Shown: positions 8,771 through 17,317 of the stretch, piece by piece | Numbering within the stretch: the first letter of the stretch is position 1 | How the letters are laid out: each line of letters begins with the position of its first letter | Assembly: GCA_944321755.1 (NCBI GenBank) | Contig: CALUMM010000007.1 | Span: forward strand, 1 to 62,622 | DNA: 62,622 nt | Source of the DNA: an uncultured Alistipes sp. | GTDB lineage: Bacteria > Bacteroidota > Bacteroidia > Bacteroidales > Rikenellaceae | Reading direction: 5' to 3' | Made by a program: the position numbers and the translations under genes | Notes under the pieces: model-generated | What the model was told of the DNA's origin: nothing | Database searches by the model: none | Seen by the model: only the letters and a program-made list of their open reading frames with translations

Positions 8771-9484
8771 TCGAATGAGATCATTTAAACATAAAACATA
8801 ACCTAATTATATAACCTTTCCAGTTTTTTCAGAGATCCGCAATATGCAGGGCCTCCGTTGCGTTATATATAAAACAACAACTTGCCTTCGGTGACCTCCC
8901 CACTTCGGTAGCGGACATCAAAAGGCATAGCATATCATTTCCCGGTTTTTCCTGAGGAAAAGGGATTTTTTCCATGCGGATTCAGTGTTCGTGTGTCCTT
9001 TTTTTCTTGCCAAGAGAGAGATTGCTAACACAAGATAGGATAAAAAAACAGAAATTCCATACAATGCGGCGGCCAATATTGTAAAAAAATTCGCCGGGAT
9101 CGACCTTCAAGCCCTTCATCGGGGTGTTTCCTTTCAGGTAAAGCGTTAGCAGTTAGCAATTTGTTCAAAGGTTCGCTCTCCGGGAGAAAAATTTGTGATT
9201 TGTTCTCTTTTTTTGTCCGGAAAGGACGGGAAAAGCCCATTTTTCGGGGTGTCGGGTAGACGGAGGGGGTTGCCGCTTCTCCCTTCGCGACGGGGCTTGC
9301 GGGTGTCGGATGCGGCCCTTCCCGGATCCGGATCGTTCTCCGTGCGGCTGCCGAAGCGTAAAACGGATCGCAGGAAGAATTTGTAAATTCTTACTGCTTT
9401 TTTATGCTTGAGATAAAGCTGCGATCTTCATCCGCAGTCTCGGTGGATTCGCTATCTTTGTGCGAGAAAACAACACCAGCACCC
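8771..9484. other. Intergenic control region between locus 1 and the LuxR-type gene
   Basis: This 714-bp stretch separates two divergent genes and holds no convincing coding sequence. On the susC side it contains an AT-rich imperfect palindrome centred on TATATATA (8857-8881). Further out are 9-bp inverted repeats (ATTGCTAAC at 9021-9029, GTTAGCAAT at 9152-9160), a 7-bp tandem repeat GTTAGCA (9145-9158), and a 7/8 promoter match for the minus strand at 9166-9173 (AACCTTTG). If that promoter is used, the susC mRNA has a leader of about 390 nt. The LuxR-gene promoter lies at the right end. Confidence 0.55.
9453..9460 (+). promoter_or_regulatory. Bacteroidetes -7 promoter element of the LuxR-type gene
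   Basis: TATCTTTG matches the Bacteroidetes consensus TAnnTTTG exactly and ends 24 bases before the ATG at 9485, giving a leader of about 20 nt. This placement decides the start codon, because an upstream in-frame ATG at 9404 would lie before the promoter. No good -33 TTG is seen. Confidence 0.65.
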
Positions 9485-10234
9485 ATGGAAGCCCTGCAAA
9501 AACAATATGCCGAACTGCTGTCCAGCCAGCAATTCCGTGAGGAGAACCTCGATCCGGCCATCGTGGACCGCCATATCGCGGCACTCTCTTCGTCGCCCCT
9601 TTTTGCCGGGAGCGCCCTTTCGGTCTTCGATCTGCACCGGGGCGAACATGTCTACGAATCGGAATTCCACCGGGCTCTGTTCAGCGATTCGCTGGGTCAA
9701 TATGTCGGAGTGCGGATCCATCCCGACGACCTCGTGCAGGTGGCCAAAAACGGTGTGGCGGGGATGCGGCATGTCTTTTTGCGCAAGCATCCGAATACCG
9801 ATGTCCGCCATTTCAAACTCATCCGCGAATACCGGGCCCTGGTTCACGGAGTCTACAAACGGGTGACGGAGGAGTTCCAGATTCTGGAGACCGACCCGTC
9901 GGGGAATGTCTGGCTGGTATTGAGCATCGTCAACCTCTCGCCCAACCAACAGCAGCCCTGGAAGGTCACGTCGCAACTGATCGACACCCGCACGGGGGAT
10001 TCCTTTTCGCCGCTCGACGACTTCTTCGACCGCGAGGAGATTCTTACGCCCCGCGAGCGGGAGATCCTGCAGTACATTGCGCAGGGCCGCCCGAGCAAGG
10101 AGATTGCCGATGAATTGCACATCAGTATTCATACGGTCAACACCCACCGGCAGCGGATCCTCGCGAAACTCGGTGTCGACAACTCGCACGAAGCGGTCAA
10201 GTACGCCTGGATCCTCGGAATTCTTGATGACTGA
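9485..10234 (+). CDS. LuxR/GerE-type transcriptional regulator with PAS-like sensor
   Basis: A 249-residue cytoplasmic regulator. Residues about 1-165 form an alpha/beta sensor region resembling a PAS domain; no ligand motif is recognisable. The C-terminal ~65 residues are a GerE-type helix-turn-helix with LTPREREILQYIAQG, SKEIADELHISIHTVNTHR and RILAKLGVDN. There is no receiver domain. The frame stays open to an ATG at 9404, but the promoter at 9453-9460 makes 9485 the likelier start. It lies 75 bp upstream of a solitary TonB-dependent receptor gene whose promoter has a palindrome next to its -33 element, so it may control that receptor; this is inference. Confidence 0.88.
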   Translation: MEALQKQYAELLSSQQFREENLDPAIVDRHIAALSSSPLFAGSALSVFDLHRGEHVYESEFHRALFSDSLGQYVGVRIHPDDLVQVAKNGVAGMRHVFLRKHPNTDVRHFKLIREYRALVHGVYKRVTEEFQILETDPSGNVWLVLSIVNLSPNQQQPWKVTSQLIDTRTGDSFSPLDDFFDREEILTPREREILQYIAQGRPSKEIADELHISIHTVNTHRQRILAKLGVDNSHEAVKYAWILGILDD

Positions 10235-10235
10235 T

Positions 10236-10251
10236 TACTGATAAATCAGTA
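10236..10251. promoter_or_regulatory. Palindromic operator candidate before the receptor promoter
   Basis: Perfect 7-bp arms TACTGAT and ATCAGTA around AA start just after the regulator's stop codon and end directly against the -33 TTG at 10252. This is where LuxR-type activators commonly bind. Another CTGAT half-site lies at 10231-10235. Confidence 0.5.
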
Positions 10252-10282
10252 TTGCGGCAGGAGACTGTGACGGCTAATTTTG
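10252..10282 (+). promoter_or_regulatory. Full Bacteroidetes promoter of the TonB-dependent receptor gene
   Basis: A -33 TTG (10252-10254), a 20-bp spacer and a -7 TAATTTTG (10275-10282) match the Bacteroidetes consensus well. The -7 element ends 27 bases before the ATG at 10310. It is the best-formed promoter in the window. Confidence 0.75.
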
Positions 10283-10309
10283 CGGTAACAATCCGCAAAC
10301 CAATCCGCC

Positions 10310-12649
10310 ATGAAGAAAACCGTCCTTCTGTTTGTCGTATCTCTGACAGTTCTCTCCGCTTCGTTCGCCCAGACCGCCTCGCAGACCGTTCGGGGCACTG
10401 TTTCGGACCGCAACAGCGGACGCCCTGTTCCGTATGCCACGGTCGTGGTGCCGGGCCTGCAGCCTTCGGTGGGTACGACAGCCGATTCGCTCGGCCGCTT
10501 CCGCCTGCAGCGGGTTCCCGTGGGGCGTCATGATGTCGAGGTGAGCTGCCTGGGCTATGAGCCGATTCAGCTGCGGGAGATTCTTGTCGGCTCGTCGAAG
10601 GAGGTCGTTCTCGATATCCGGCTGCAGGAGGCGCTGGTTGCCGTCGAGGAGGTGGTTGTGCAGCCCACGGTCGACAAGACCGAGCCGCTGAACGGCATGG
10701 CGCTGGCCGGAGGCCGCATGTTGAGTGTCGAGGAGGCGAACCGCTATGCCGGAAGCATGGACGATCCGGCGCGTCTGGTTTCGGCCTTTGCGGGCGTGGC
10801 CTCGACGGTCGGCAACAACGGCATCGTGGTGCGGGGCAATGCCCCGAAATTCCTGCAATGGCGCATGGAAGGGGTGGAAATCCCCAACCCGAACCACTTC
10901 GCCGAGGTGACGAGTTTCGGCGGCGGGGGCCTCACGGCTTTGAGCAGCCAGGTCCTCGGCAATTCGGATTTCTATACGGGCGCCTTCCCCGCCGAGTATG
11001 GCAACGCCCTCTCGGGGGTTTTCGACATGTACCTGCGCAACGGCAACAACGCGCGCCACGAACACACCTTCCAACTGGGAATCCTCGGCATCGACGCCGC
11101 CTCCGAGGGACCTTTTGCGAAAAACTACGACGGATCGTACCTCTTCAACTACCGCTATTCGACTCTTTCGCTGCTCACGCCGCTGCTGCCTGCCGATGCC
11201 GAGGGGACGAACTACCAGGACCTTTCGTTCAAACTCTCGTTTCCGGGCCGCCGGGCCGGAACCTTCTCATTGTGGGGCGTCGGACTCATCGACCGCTCGG
11301 GGACCGTGGCCGAAACCGATCCGGCAAAATGGGCCTACGATCAGGACATGGAGAATCAGGATGTGCGGCAGTACATGGGAGCCGTGGGGCTCAACCATAC
11401 GGTGCCGCTCAGCGGCTCGGTCCGCCTGAATACGACCCTTGCCGCGACGGTCAGCGGACTGGACATGCACACCGAGCGGATGAACGACGAGGTGACTCCC
11501 CTGCCGCAGAACGTCATCCGCAATACGGACTGGAATTTTGTCTTCTCGACCGCGCTTCAGACCCGCTTGGGTGAGCGGCATACGAACCGGACGGGCATCC
11601 GGTTGACGGGATTGCGCTACAATCAGTTTATGCAGGATGCTCCGGCACGCGACGGAGCGTTGCAGACGCTGGCCGACGACGCGGGCCTGAGTGCGCTGCT
11701 TTCCGCCTGGTCGAACTCCGTCATCCGTCTGTCGCCGCGCTGGGAGGCGGGCGTAGGACTCCATGCGCAGTGGTTCACGTTAAATGACCGCTGGACGCTG
11801 GAGCCGCGTGTGAGCGTGAAGTGGCAGGCGGCGCCGGACCACTCGCTGGCCCTTGCCTATGGGTTGCACAGCCGCCTGGAGATGCTGAACTACTACTTCA
11901 CGGAGGTCGGCGGCGAGCCGGTCAACCGCAATCTCGACTTCACGAAGGCCCACCACCTGTCGCTGGCCTGGGACTGGCGGATCGGCCGGGACCGCCACCT
12001 GCGGGTGGAGCCCTATGTGCAGTATCTCTATTCGGTGCCGGTCGTTCCGGGGACCACCTTTTCGTTCATCAACCTGCAGGGCGGTGATGACTGGTTTCTT
12101 GCCGAGCGGTTGACCAATGCCGGGCGGGGTGTGAATTACGGCGTGGACATCACCTTCGAGCGCTTCCTTGTGCGGGGATTCTATTACATGGTGACCGCTT
12201 CGCTGTTCGACGCCCGTTTCCGCACGGCCGACGGCGAATGGTTCGATACGCGCTACAACCGCAATTATGTCGTGAATCTGCTGGCCGGGAAGGAGTGGAT
12301 GACGGGCCGCAGCCGACAGAATATGTTGGGCATCAGCGGCCGTGTGACCCTTCAGGGCGGCGACCGCTATTCGCCGATCGACGGGGAGGCATCGGCGGCG
12401 CTTCACACGGCGGTCTACGACGAAAGCCGCCCCTTCACGGAGCAGTTCGATCCCGTACTGCTTGCGCACCTGACCGTCAGCTACCGGATCAACCGTCGGC
12501 GCGTGGCGCATGAATTTGCCTTGAAGGTGTTGAATCTGACAGGCTACAGGGACTATTACGGTCATCGTTACAACTACCTCACCGGACAGGTGGAACCCGA
12601 ACGCGAGGCGAACATCATTCCCAATATCAGCTATCGGATCGAATTTTAG
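10310..12649 (+). CDS. TonB-dependent outer-membrane receptor without a SusD partner
   Basis: A 779-residue outer-membrane receptor with signal peptide (about 1-20, ending SFAQ), a carboxypeptidase-D-like regulatory domain (about 27-110, VRGTVSDRNSGRPVPYATVVV), a plug including GIVVRGNAPKFLQWRMEG and NALSGVFDMYLRNGN, and a beta-barrel ending ISYRIEF. It is much shorter than the SusC proteins here (1035-1108 residues) and has no SusD gene beside it. It therefore more likely imports a small ligand such as a metal chelate or cofactor, or acts in signalling. It follows a LuxR-type regulator and has its own strong promoter. The substrate cannot be told from sequence. Confidence 0.9.
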   Translation: MKKTVLLFVVSLTVLSASFAQTASQTVRGTVSDRNSGRPVPYATVVVPGLQPSVGTTADSLGRFRLQRVPVGRHDVEVSCLGYEPIQLREILVGSSKEVVLDIRLQEALVAVEEVVVQPTVDKTEPLNGMALAGGRMLSVEEANRYAGSMDDPARLVSAFAGVASTVGNNGIVVRGNAPKFLQWRMEGVEIPNPNHFAEVTSFGGGGLTALSSQVLGNSDFYTGAFPAEYGNALSGVFDMYLRNGNNARHEHTFQLGILGIDAASEGPFAKNYDGSYLFNYRYSTLSLLTPLLPADAEGTNYQDLSFKLSFPGRRAGTFSLWGVGLIDRSGTVAETDPAKWAYDQDMENQDVRQYMGAVGLNHTVPLSGSVRLNTTLAATVSGLDMHTERMNDEVTPLPQNVIRNTDWNFVFSTALQTRLGERHTNRTGIRLTGLRYNQFMQDAPARDGALQTLADDAGLSALLSAWSNSVIRLSPRWEAGVGLHAQWFTLNDRWTLEPRVSVKWQAAPDHSLALAYGLHSRLEMLNYYFTEVGGEPVNRNLDFTKAHHLSLAWDWRIGRDRHLRVEPYVQYLYSVPVVPGTTFSFINLQGGDDWFLAERLTNAGRGVNYGVDITFERFLVRGFYYMVTASLFDARFRTADGEWFDTRYNRNYVVNLLAGKEWMTGRSRQNMLGISGRVTLQGGDRYSPIDGEASAALHTAVYDESRPFTEQFDPVLLAHLTVSYRINRRRVAHEFALKVLNLTGYRDYYGHRYNYLTGQVEPEREANIIPNISYRIEF

Positions 12650-12744
12650 GCTGCTGTTGATGCGCTTCGGACGCAGGAACGGTCGGCCGATGGATCCGCA
12701 TAACGGGCCTGTTTCAAGCCTGTCGTTTTAGCGGGATTTGCATT

Positions 12745-13608
12745 TCAGTTTTTGAGATCGTTCTGATATTGGGTCGGGGTGATTCCCTTGATTTTTTTGA
12801 ATTGCCGGTTGAAATTCGAAATGTTCTCGAACCCCGATTGATAGGCGATTTCCGCGATGTTCAAATCGTGCTCCTGCAACAACTTGCACGCATAACCGAT
12901 GCGCGTTTGTTGCAAATACTCCTTGAATGTCATGCGGTGCGTTTGTTTGAACCGTTGGCTGAAGGCCGTGTTGGACATGTTCGTCTCCTGGAGGAGTTGC
13001 TCGATCGTGATGTTGTGCTGGAAATTCTGCAGGATGAAGCGCAGGGCCCGTTGCATGGGATCGTGTATGTCCACTGGATATTCCGAAACGTAGGCCGCAC
13101 TCGTCAGCAGCCGGATCTGCGGTTTGGTGATGAAGATCCGGAAAATGTCGAAGAGCGCATAGAGCTGCTCGCCGGAATTCATCTGCTCCATCGCGTGCAT
13201 GATGCGGATGATCTGACGCTTGGTCTCGCCCAGAAATTCGATGCCCATGATCGAACGGGTCAGAAAATCGGACAAAGCCCGGTTCTCGGGACTGTTCATG
13301 AACTGCTCGCCCAGGAAGTTGCGCACGAACTGGATGACAATTCCTTCACCCTTGAAAATGTCGGGTTCTTCGAAGTAGTCCGGCGTACACATCCATTCGT
13401 GTGGAATATTGGCCCCGACCAGTACCAAATCATCGTTCTCGAAGCGTCCCACATGATCCCCTACGATTCGTTTCCCTTTGCCCCGGGTGATAAGCACGAG
13501 CTCATACTCGGGGTGATAGTGCCATGTCGAGAACGGTTTGGTCTCCTTGTAATAAATAAAAGAGTTGGATACCTCGCGGCGCAGGCGGATGTGAGCGGGT
13601 TTTGTCAT
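12745..13608 (-). CDS. AraC-family transcriptional regulator with cupin sensor
   Basis: A 287-residue regulator starting MTKPAHIRL. Residues about 10-170 form a cupin-like sensor (HYHPEYELVLITRGKGKRIVGDH and NDDLVLVGANIPHEW). The C-terminal ~100 residues are an AraC double helix-turn-helix (ITIEQLLQETNMSNTAFSQRFKQ and NIAEIAYQSGFENISNFNRQF). The open frame extends 82 codons upstream, but an exact TAnnTTTG promoter at 13635-13642 lies inside that extension, so the start at 13608 is preferred. It is transcribed away from the locus-5 SusC gene and is the obvious candidate regulator of that operon; the direct repeats at 13783-13809 would suit it. Confidence 0.9.
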   Translation of the reverse strand: MTKPAHIRLRREVSNSFIYYKETKPFSTWHYHPEYELVLITRGKGKRIVGDHVGRFENDDLVLVGANIPHEWMCTPDYFEEPDIFKGEGIVIQFVRNFLGEQFMNSPENRALSDFLTRSIMGIEFLGETKRQIIRIMHAMEQMNSGEQLYALFDIFRIFITKPQIRLLTSAAYVSEYPVDIHDPMQRALRFILQNFQHNITIEQLLQETNMSNTAFSQRFKQTHRMTFKEYLQQTRIGYACKLLQEHDLNIAEIAYQSGFENISNFNRQFKKIKGITPTQYQNDLKN

Positions 13609-13634
13609 AATCGTGTTTCCGATTGTCTCGATGA

Positions 13635-13642
13635 CAAATATA
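13635..13642 (-). promoter_or_regulatory. -7 promoter element of the AraC-family gene
   Basis: On the minus strand TATATTTG matches TAnnTTTG exactly. It ends 26 bases before the chosen ATG at 13608. A TTG lies about 22 bp further upstream (CAA at 13665-13667 on the plus strand). Confidence 0.65.
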
Positions 13643-13782
13643 CGAAAAGTCGAGTGTAAAAGAACAAGGCAGGCTGCGATTTTTGTCGACATGCTTCCCG
13701 GATCCCATAAATATATGGTGTGTGAAATGCGCTGGGACCCGGTTTCCTGTCGAATGGTACTTTTCCGTAGGTTTGTATCGGG

Positions 13783-13809
13783 ATTCGAAATAAAAGTATC
13801 AAATTCGAA
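13783..13809 (+). promoter_or_regulatory. AraC-type operator candidate (direct repeats)
   Basis: Two copies of ATTCGAA start 20 bp apart, two helical turns, and the second ends 14 bp before the -7 element at 13823, so it covers the -33 region. Direct repeats spaced by about two turns next to the promoter are the usual AraC-family arrangement. Binding by the divergent regulator is inferred. Confidence 0.45.
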
Positions 13810-13822
13810 CAAACCGAAACTG

Positions 13823-13830
13823 TATTTTTG
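13823..13830 (+). promoter_or_regulatory. -7 promoter element of the locus-5 operon
   Basis: TATTTTTG matches TAnnTTTG. No TTG is present at the usual -33 distance, as expected for a promoter needing an activator. The resulting leader before susC would be about 130 nt. Confidence 0.55.
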
Positions 13831-13884
13831 TATTGACCCGAGTGAAAACTTCAAAAACTCGATAATCTAACCTAAACAATCCGT

Positions 13885-13941
13885 ATGAAAACAATCCATC
13901 ATCATCTTCTTCTGGGCTTGAGGCCGACCGCTCTTCCGTAG
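13885..13941 (+). CDS. Candidate leader peptide upstream of susC
   Basis: An 18-codon reading frame lies within the presumed susC leader, about 50 nt after the likely transcription start. It reads MKTIHHHLLLGLRPTALP and stops at TAG; it has three consecutive CAT (His) codons followed by three Leu codons. Runs of one amino acid are a hallmark of attenuator leader peptides. It is followed by a 14-bp palindrome and then the susC ATG. Translation is not shown, and a His/Leu signal for a glycan operon would be unexpected. Confidence 0.35.
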   Translation: MKTIHHHLLLGLRPTALP

Positions 13942-13951
13942 AGCCGATTCC

Positions 13952-13965
13952 GGGACAATTGTCCC
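13952..13965. promoter_or_regulatory. Palindrome directly before the susC start codon
   Basis: GGGACAATTGTCCC is a perfect 14-bp palindrome, 10 bases after the candidate leader-peptide stop and 4 bases before the susC ATG at 13970. It could fold over the ribosome-binding region or serve as an operator. Confidence 0.45.
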
Positions 13966-13969
13966 CCAA

Positions 13970-16900
13970 ATGAAAAACCTAAAACTAAAATTTTCTGATG
14001 GTATGAGAAGATATCTATTTATCTTGTTTATGCTGACTCTGTGTCCCGGGATCTTCGCCCAAAATGCGAAAGTTCCCGTCAGTGGACGTGTAACCGATGC
14101 ACAGGGTGCACCGGTTGTCGGCGCTTCAGTGGTTGTGAAAGAGCATCCGGAGATCGGTACCGTTACGGGCTCCGACGGAAAATTCTCCGTCCAGATTCCC
14201 TCCCCTTCCAATAGGAAGACGCTCATCGTAAGTTTTATCGGATTTACGACTCAGGAGATCGCTCTCGGCGGAAAGAGCTTTGTGGATATCAAGATGACGG
14301 AAGATGTACAGACGCTCGATGATGTGGTGGTGGTTGGTTACGGTGTCCAGAAACGGGCCAATCTGACCGGGGCCGTTGCAACCGTCGATGTCGACAAGAC
14401 CATCGGCTCCCGTCCTGTTACGGACCTTGCCCGCGGTCTGCAGGGTGCTTCGCCGGGGCTGATGGTAACCACTTCGAGCGGTAATATCGGCCAGGATGCC
14501 GAAATCCATATCCGCGGTATTCAGGGTTCGATCAATGCCGAGGCCAAACCGCTGATCCTGCTCGACAACGTGGAAATCGACAACCTGATGATGGTCAATC
14601 CCTCCGACGTGGAGTCGATCTCCATCCTGAAGGATGCCGCGTCGGCTTCGATCTACGGAGCCCGGGGTACATGGGGCGTGATCCTCATTACGACAAAGAA
14701 GGGTACCAAGGGAAAGCCTACGGTCTCCTACGACAACAGTTTTGCATGGTCGTCGCCCATGAATACGCCGGAAATCGCCGACGGTGCGCTCGGGGCCGAA
14801 TACATGCTGGCAGCTTATCGCCGCACGGCCCCCAACCAGGCCAGTTTCAATATCCTCGGGGCCTATTATGACGATTTGAGCATCGAGCGGATGCGCCAGT
14901 GGAAGCAACTCTACGGCGGCAAAAACCTCGGCGACGAAATGGTCTTGGGCCGCGACTATGAGATCCGCGGCGGCAAACCCTATTTCTACCGCGCCTGGGA
15001 CGTCGATGACATCTTCCTGAATGATGCCTCCTTCCAGCAGAAACACAACCTTTCCATCTCGGGCGGCAGCGACAAATTCTCCTATTTCGGAAGTTTCGGG
15101 GTGCTCGACCAGAAGGGTTTGGTGAAGATTACCCCTTCGCCGGACCGCTTCACCCGCTTCTCCGGGACGCTGCGCCTCGAAGCCAAACCGACCAAATATC
15201 TGACCGTCCGCGGCGGATTGATGTTCTCCAATTCGAATAAGGATTATCCTAATTTCCGATTGGCCAATGCCGCCAGCGGCGCCAACGAGTATTGGTTCAA
15301 TATCTACCGTTATCCCGAGACCTATCCTTACGGCACGATTGACGGAAAACCGCTGAAGAACATCCGCACCGAGCTTGAACAGGCACACATGAACAAGAAC
15401 ATCACCACGATGAGCCGTTTCAATATCGGTACGACGTTGACGCTGGCCAAGGGGTGGACCGTTGATGCCGATTATACTTACGTGGCCAACAATGCCCACA
15501 AGAAGACGGCTACTTCGCCCATCAGCGGTATCAACCACTGGGCCGACGCTACGTTGACCAAGTACGAAACCAACTTCTTCCCGGCCGAGGATTATGTGAT
15601 TCTCAACTCCACGTGGTCCAGCCGCAATGTGGGCAAGGCCTACTCGACCTACTCGAAGAGTTTCGGCAACCACAACTTCAAGCTGATGGCCGGTCTCGAT
15701 GTCGAATATTTCCGGACCGAGTATCAGTATTCGAAACGCTACGGGCTCTACGATGCGTCGAAACCCGAGTTGAACCTTACCGATACCGAAATCCAGGAGA
15801 CGACCGGTTATCCCTCGCACTGGAGCACGTTCGGATTCTTCGGGCGTTTCAATTACAACTACAAGGACAAATATCTCTTCGAGTTCAATATCCGCCGCGA
15901 CGGCGCTTCGAAATTCAACCGTAATTACAAATGGGATACTTTCCCGTCGGTTTCGGTCGGCTGGGTGCTGAGTTCGGAGCCCTTCATGGAGTCGTTCCTG
16001 GAGAAGAGCCGGGTTTCGTTCATCAAGCTGCGTGCTTCGTGGGGCCAGATCGGCAACAACAACCTCGGCAGTTTCGATTACCTGTCGAAAATTACGGCCG
16101 GAAAGTCCAACTGGTTCATCGGAACGACCAACTCGCTGATGTTCTCCACGCCTACCGTAGCTGCTGAAACCCTGACGTGGGAACCTGTGGAGACCATCGA
16201 TGTGGGAGCCAATGTCAAGTTCTTCGATAACAGTCTTGATGTCGAGTTCGACTGGTTCCGCCGTACGACCCGCGATATGGCCACCTTCGGTGAAGAGGTG
16301 CCCCTTTCGATGGGCGCATCCGCTCCGGCCCGCAATTACGGTGAACTGGTGACGATGGGTTGGGAACTCGCCGTCGGTTACAACAAGCGTTTCAATGACA
16401 ACTGGTCGGTCAATGTCCAGGCCACGCTGTCGGACCAGACGGGAAAAATCACGAAACACGCCAACAAGGAGGTCAATATCAAGACCGGCGGCAACACCTG
16501 CGACAACTACGAAGGCAAGATTCTGGGTGAAATCTGGGGCTATGAGACCGACCGTTTGTTCCGCGAGGACGATTTCGACGGGAACAACGGCGAAGCCAAC
16601 CCCACCTGGTATTACGGGCTTCACACACCCAATCAGGATGCGCTCAATACGGCCAATGCCTTCCACTATGGTCCGGGCGACGTGAAGTACAAGGACCTGA
16701 ACGGTGACGGCGTAGTCGACTATGGCGCCGGTACGAACCTCGATCACGGAGACATGAAGGTGATCGGCAATACCACGCCGCGCTATATCTTCGGTCTGCG
16801 GGTGGGCTTCACCTACAAGAATCTTGATTTCAGCGCCTTCATGCAGGGTGTCGGTAAACGGGACTACTGGGGAACAGGATCGCTCTTCATCCCGGCCTTC

Positions 16901-17296
16901 ACCATGGCTGAGGCCGTTTACCAGAACCAGGTGACTAATTATTGGACTCCCGAGCGGCCGGATGCCTTCTATCCGCGGCCTTCGAACCCGGGCGCCAACA
17001 ACCACAATGGAAACTGGCAGTGCCAGACCCGTTACCTGCTCGACATGGCTTATGCGCGCATGAAGAACATCACCATCGGGTATACGCTTCCTAAGAAGTG
17101 GACCAGCAAACTGCATCTGGCTTCGGCCCGGATCTTCGTGAGCGGCGAGAACCTCTTCACGATCGACAACCTCGATATTACGATCGACCCGGAGATCCAG
17201 CAGAACTCCGTGGAGGGATTTACCGATGCCAAGAGTTTCGGACGTACCTATCCTTACTTCAGGACCTGGTCGTTCGGCGTTCAGATCAATTTGTAG
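13970..17296 (+). CDS. SusC/RagA-family TonB-dependent transporter (locus 5)
   Basis: An 1108-residue outer-membrane transporter. The signal peptide runs to about residue 31 (GIFAQ); an internal ATG at codon 12 is an alternative start. Then come the carboxypeptidase-D-like domain (about 36-125, VSGRVTDAQGAPVVGASVVV), the TonB box/plug region (DDVVVVGYGVQKRANLTGAVATVD), the plug motif SISILKDAASASIYGARGTWGVILITTKKG, and a barrel ending FRTWSFGVQINL. It starts a run of fourteen close plus-strand genes. Unlike the other two susC genes here it has no long homopolymer. It should import oligosaccharides released at the surface by the enzymes encoded behind it. Confidence 0.96.
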   Translation: MKNLKLKFSDGMRRYLFILFMLTLCPGIFAQNAKVPVSGRVTDAQGAPVVGASVVVKEHPEIGTVTGSDGKFSVQIPSPSNRKTLIVSFIGFTTQEIALGGKSFVDIKMTEDVQTLDDVVVVGYGVQKRANLTGAVATVDVDKTIGSRPVTDLARGLQGASPGLMVTTSSGNIGQDAEIHIRGIQGSINAEAKPLILLDNVEIDNLMMVNPSDVESISILKDAASASIYGARGTWGVILITTKKGTKGKPTVSYDNSFAWSSPMNTPEIADGALGAEYMLAAYRRTAPNQASFNILGAYYDDLSIERMRQWKQLYGGKNLGDEMVLGRDYEIRGGKPYFYRAWDVDDIFLNDASFQQKHNLSISGGSDKFSYFGSFGVLDQKGLVKITPSPDRFTRFSGTLRLEAKPTKYLTVRGGLMFSNSNKDYPNFRLANAASGANEYWFNIYRYPETYPYGTIDGKPLKNIRTELEQAHMNKNITTMSRFNIGTTLTLAKGWTVDADYTYVANNAHKKTATSPISGINHWADATLTKYETNFFPAEDYVILNSTWSSRNVGKAYSTYSKSFGNHNFKLMAGLDVEYFRTEYQYSKRYGLYDASKPELNLTDTEIQETTGYPSHWSTFGFFGRFNYNYKDKYLFEFNIRRDGASKFNRNYKWDTFPSVSVGWVLSSEPFMESFLEKSRVSFIKLRASWGQIGNNNLGSFDYLSKITAGKSNWFIGTTNSLMFSTPTVAAETLTWEPVETIDVGANVKFFDNSLDVEFDWFRRTTRDMATFGEEVPLSMGASAPARNYGELVTMGWELAVGYNKRFNDNWSVNVQATLSDQTGKITKHANKEVNIKTGGNTCDNYEGKILGEIWGYETDRLFREDDFDGNNGEANPTWYYGLHTPNQDALNTANAFHYGPGDVKYKDLNGDGVVDYGAGTNLDHGDMKVIGNTTPRYIFGLRVGFTYKNLDFSAFMQGVGKRDYWGTGSLFIPAFTMAEAVYQNQVTNYWTPERPDAFYPRPSNPGANNHNGNWQCQTRYLLDMAYARMKNITIGYTLPKKWTSKLHLASARIFVSGENLFTIDNLDITIDPEIQQNSVEGFTDAKSFGRTYPYFRTWSFGVQINL

Positions 17297-17317
17297 TATT
17301 CGTAAAATACGACGGTT

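Larger units (their letters stand above)
13609..13969. other. Divergent control region between the AraC gene and locus 5
   Basis: These 361 bases hold, left to right: the minus-strand AraC promoter (13635-13642), a direct repeat ATTCGAA with 20-bp period (13783-13789, 13803-13809), the plus-strand -7 element (13823-13830), a candidate leader peptide ORF (13885-13941) and a 14-bp palindrome (13952-13965) just before the susC start codon. Confidence 0.6.

Noticed and set aside
9025-9240. 71-codon minus-strand frame in the intergenic region
   Set aside because: No signal, domain or promoter supports it, and it spans the inverted-repeat region; it is most likely a chance frame.
12650-12744. Terminator between the convergent receptor and AraC genes
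   Set aside because: Only weak, interrupted pairing is visible in this 95-bp gap, with no stem followed by a clean T-run.
13609-13854. 82-codon N-terminal extension of the AraC-family gene
   Set aside because: The extension has no domain match and contains the regulator's own TAnnTTTG promoter.
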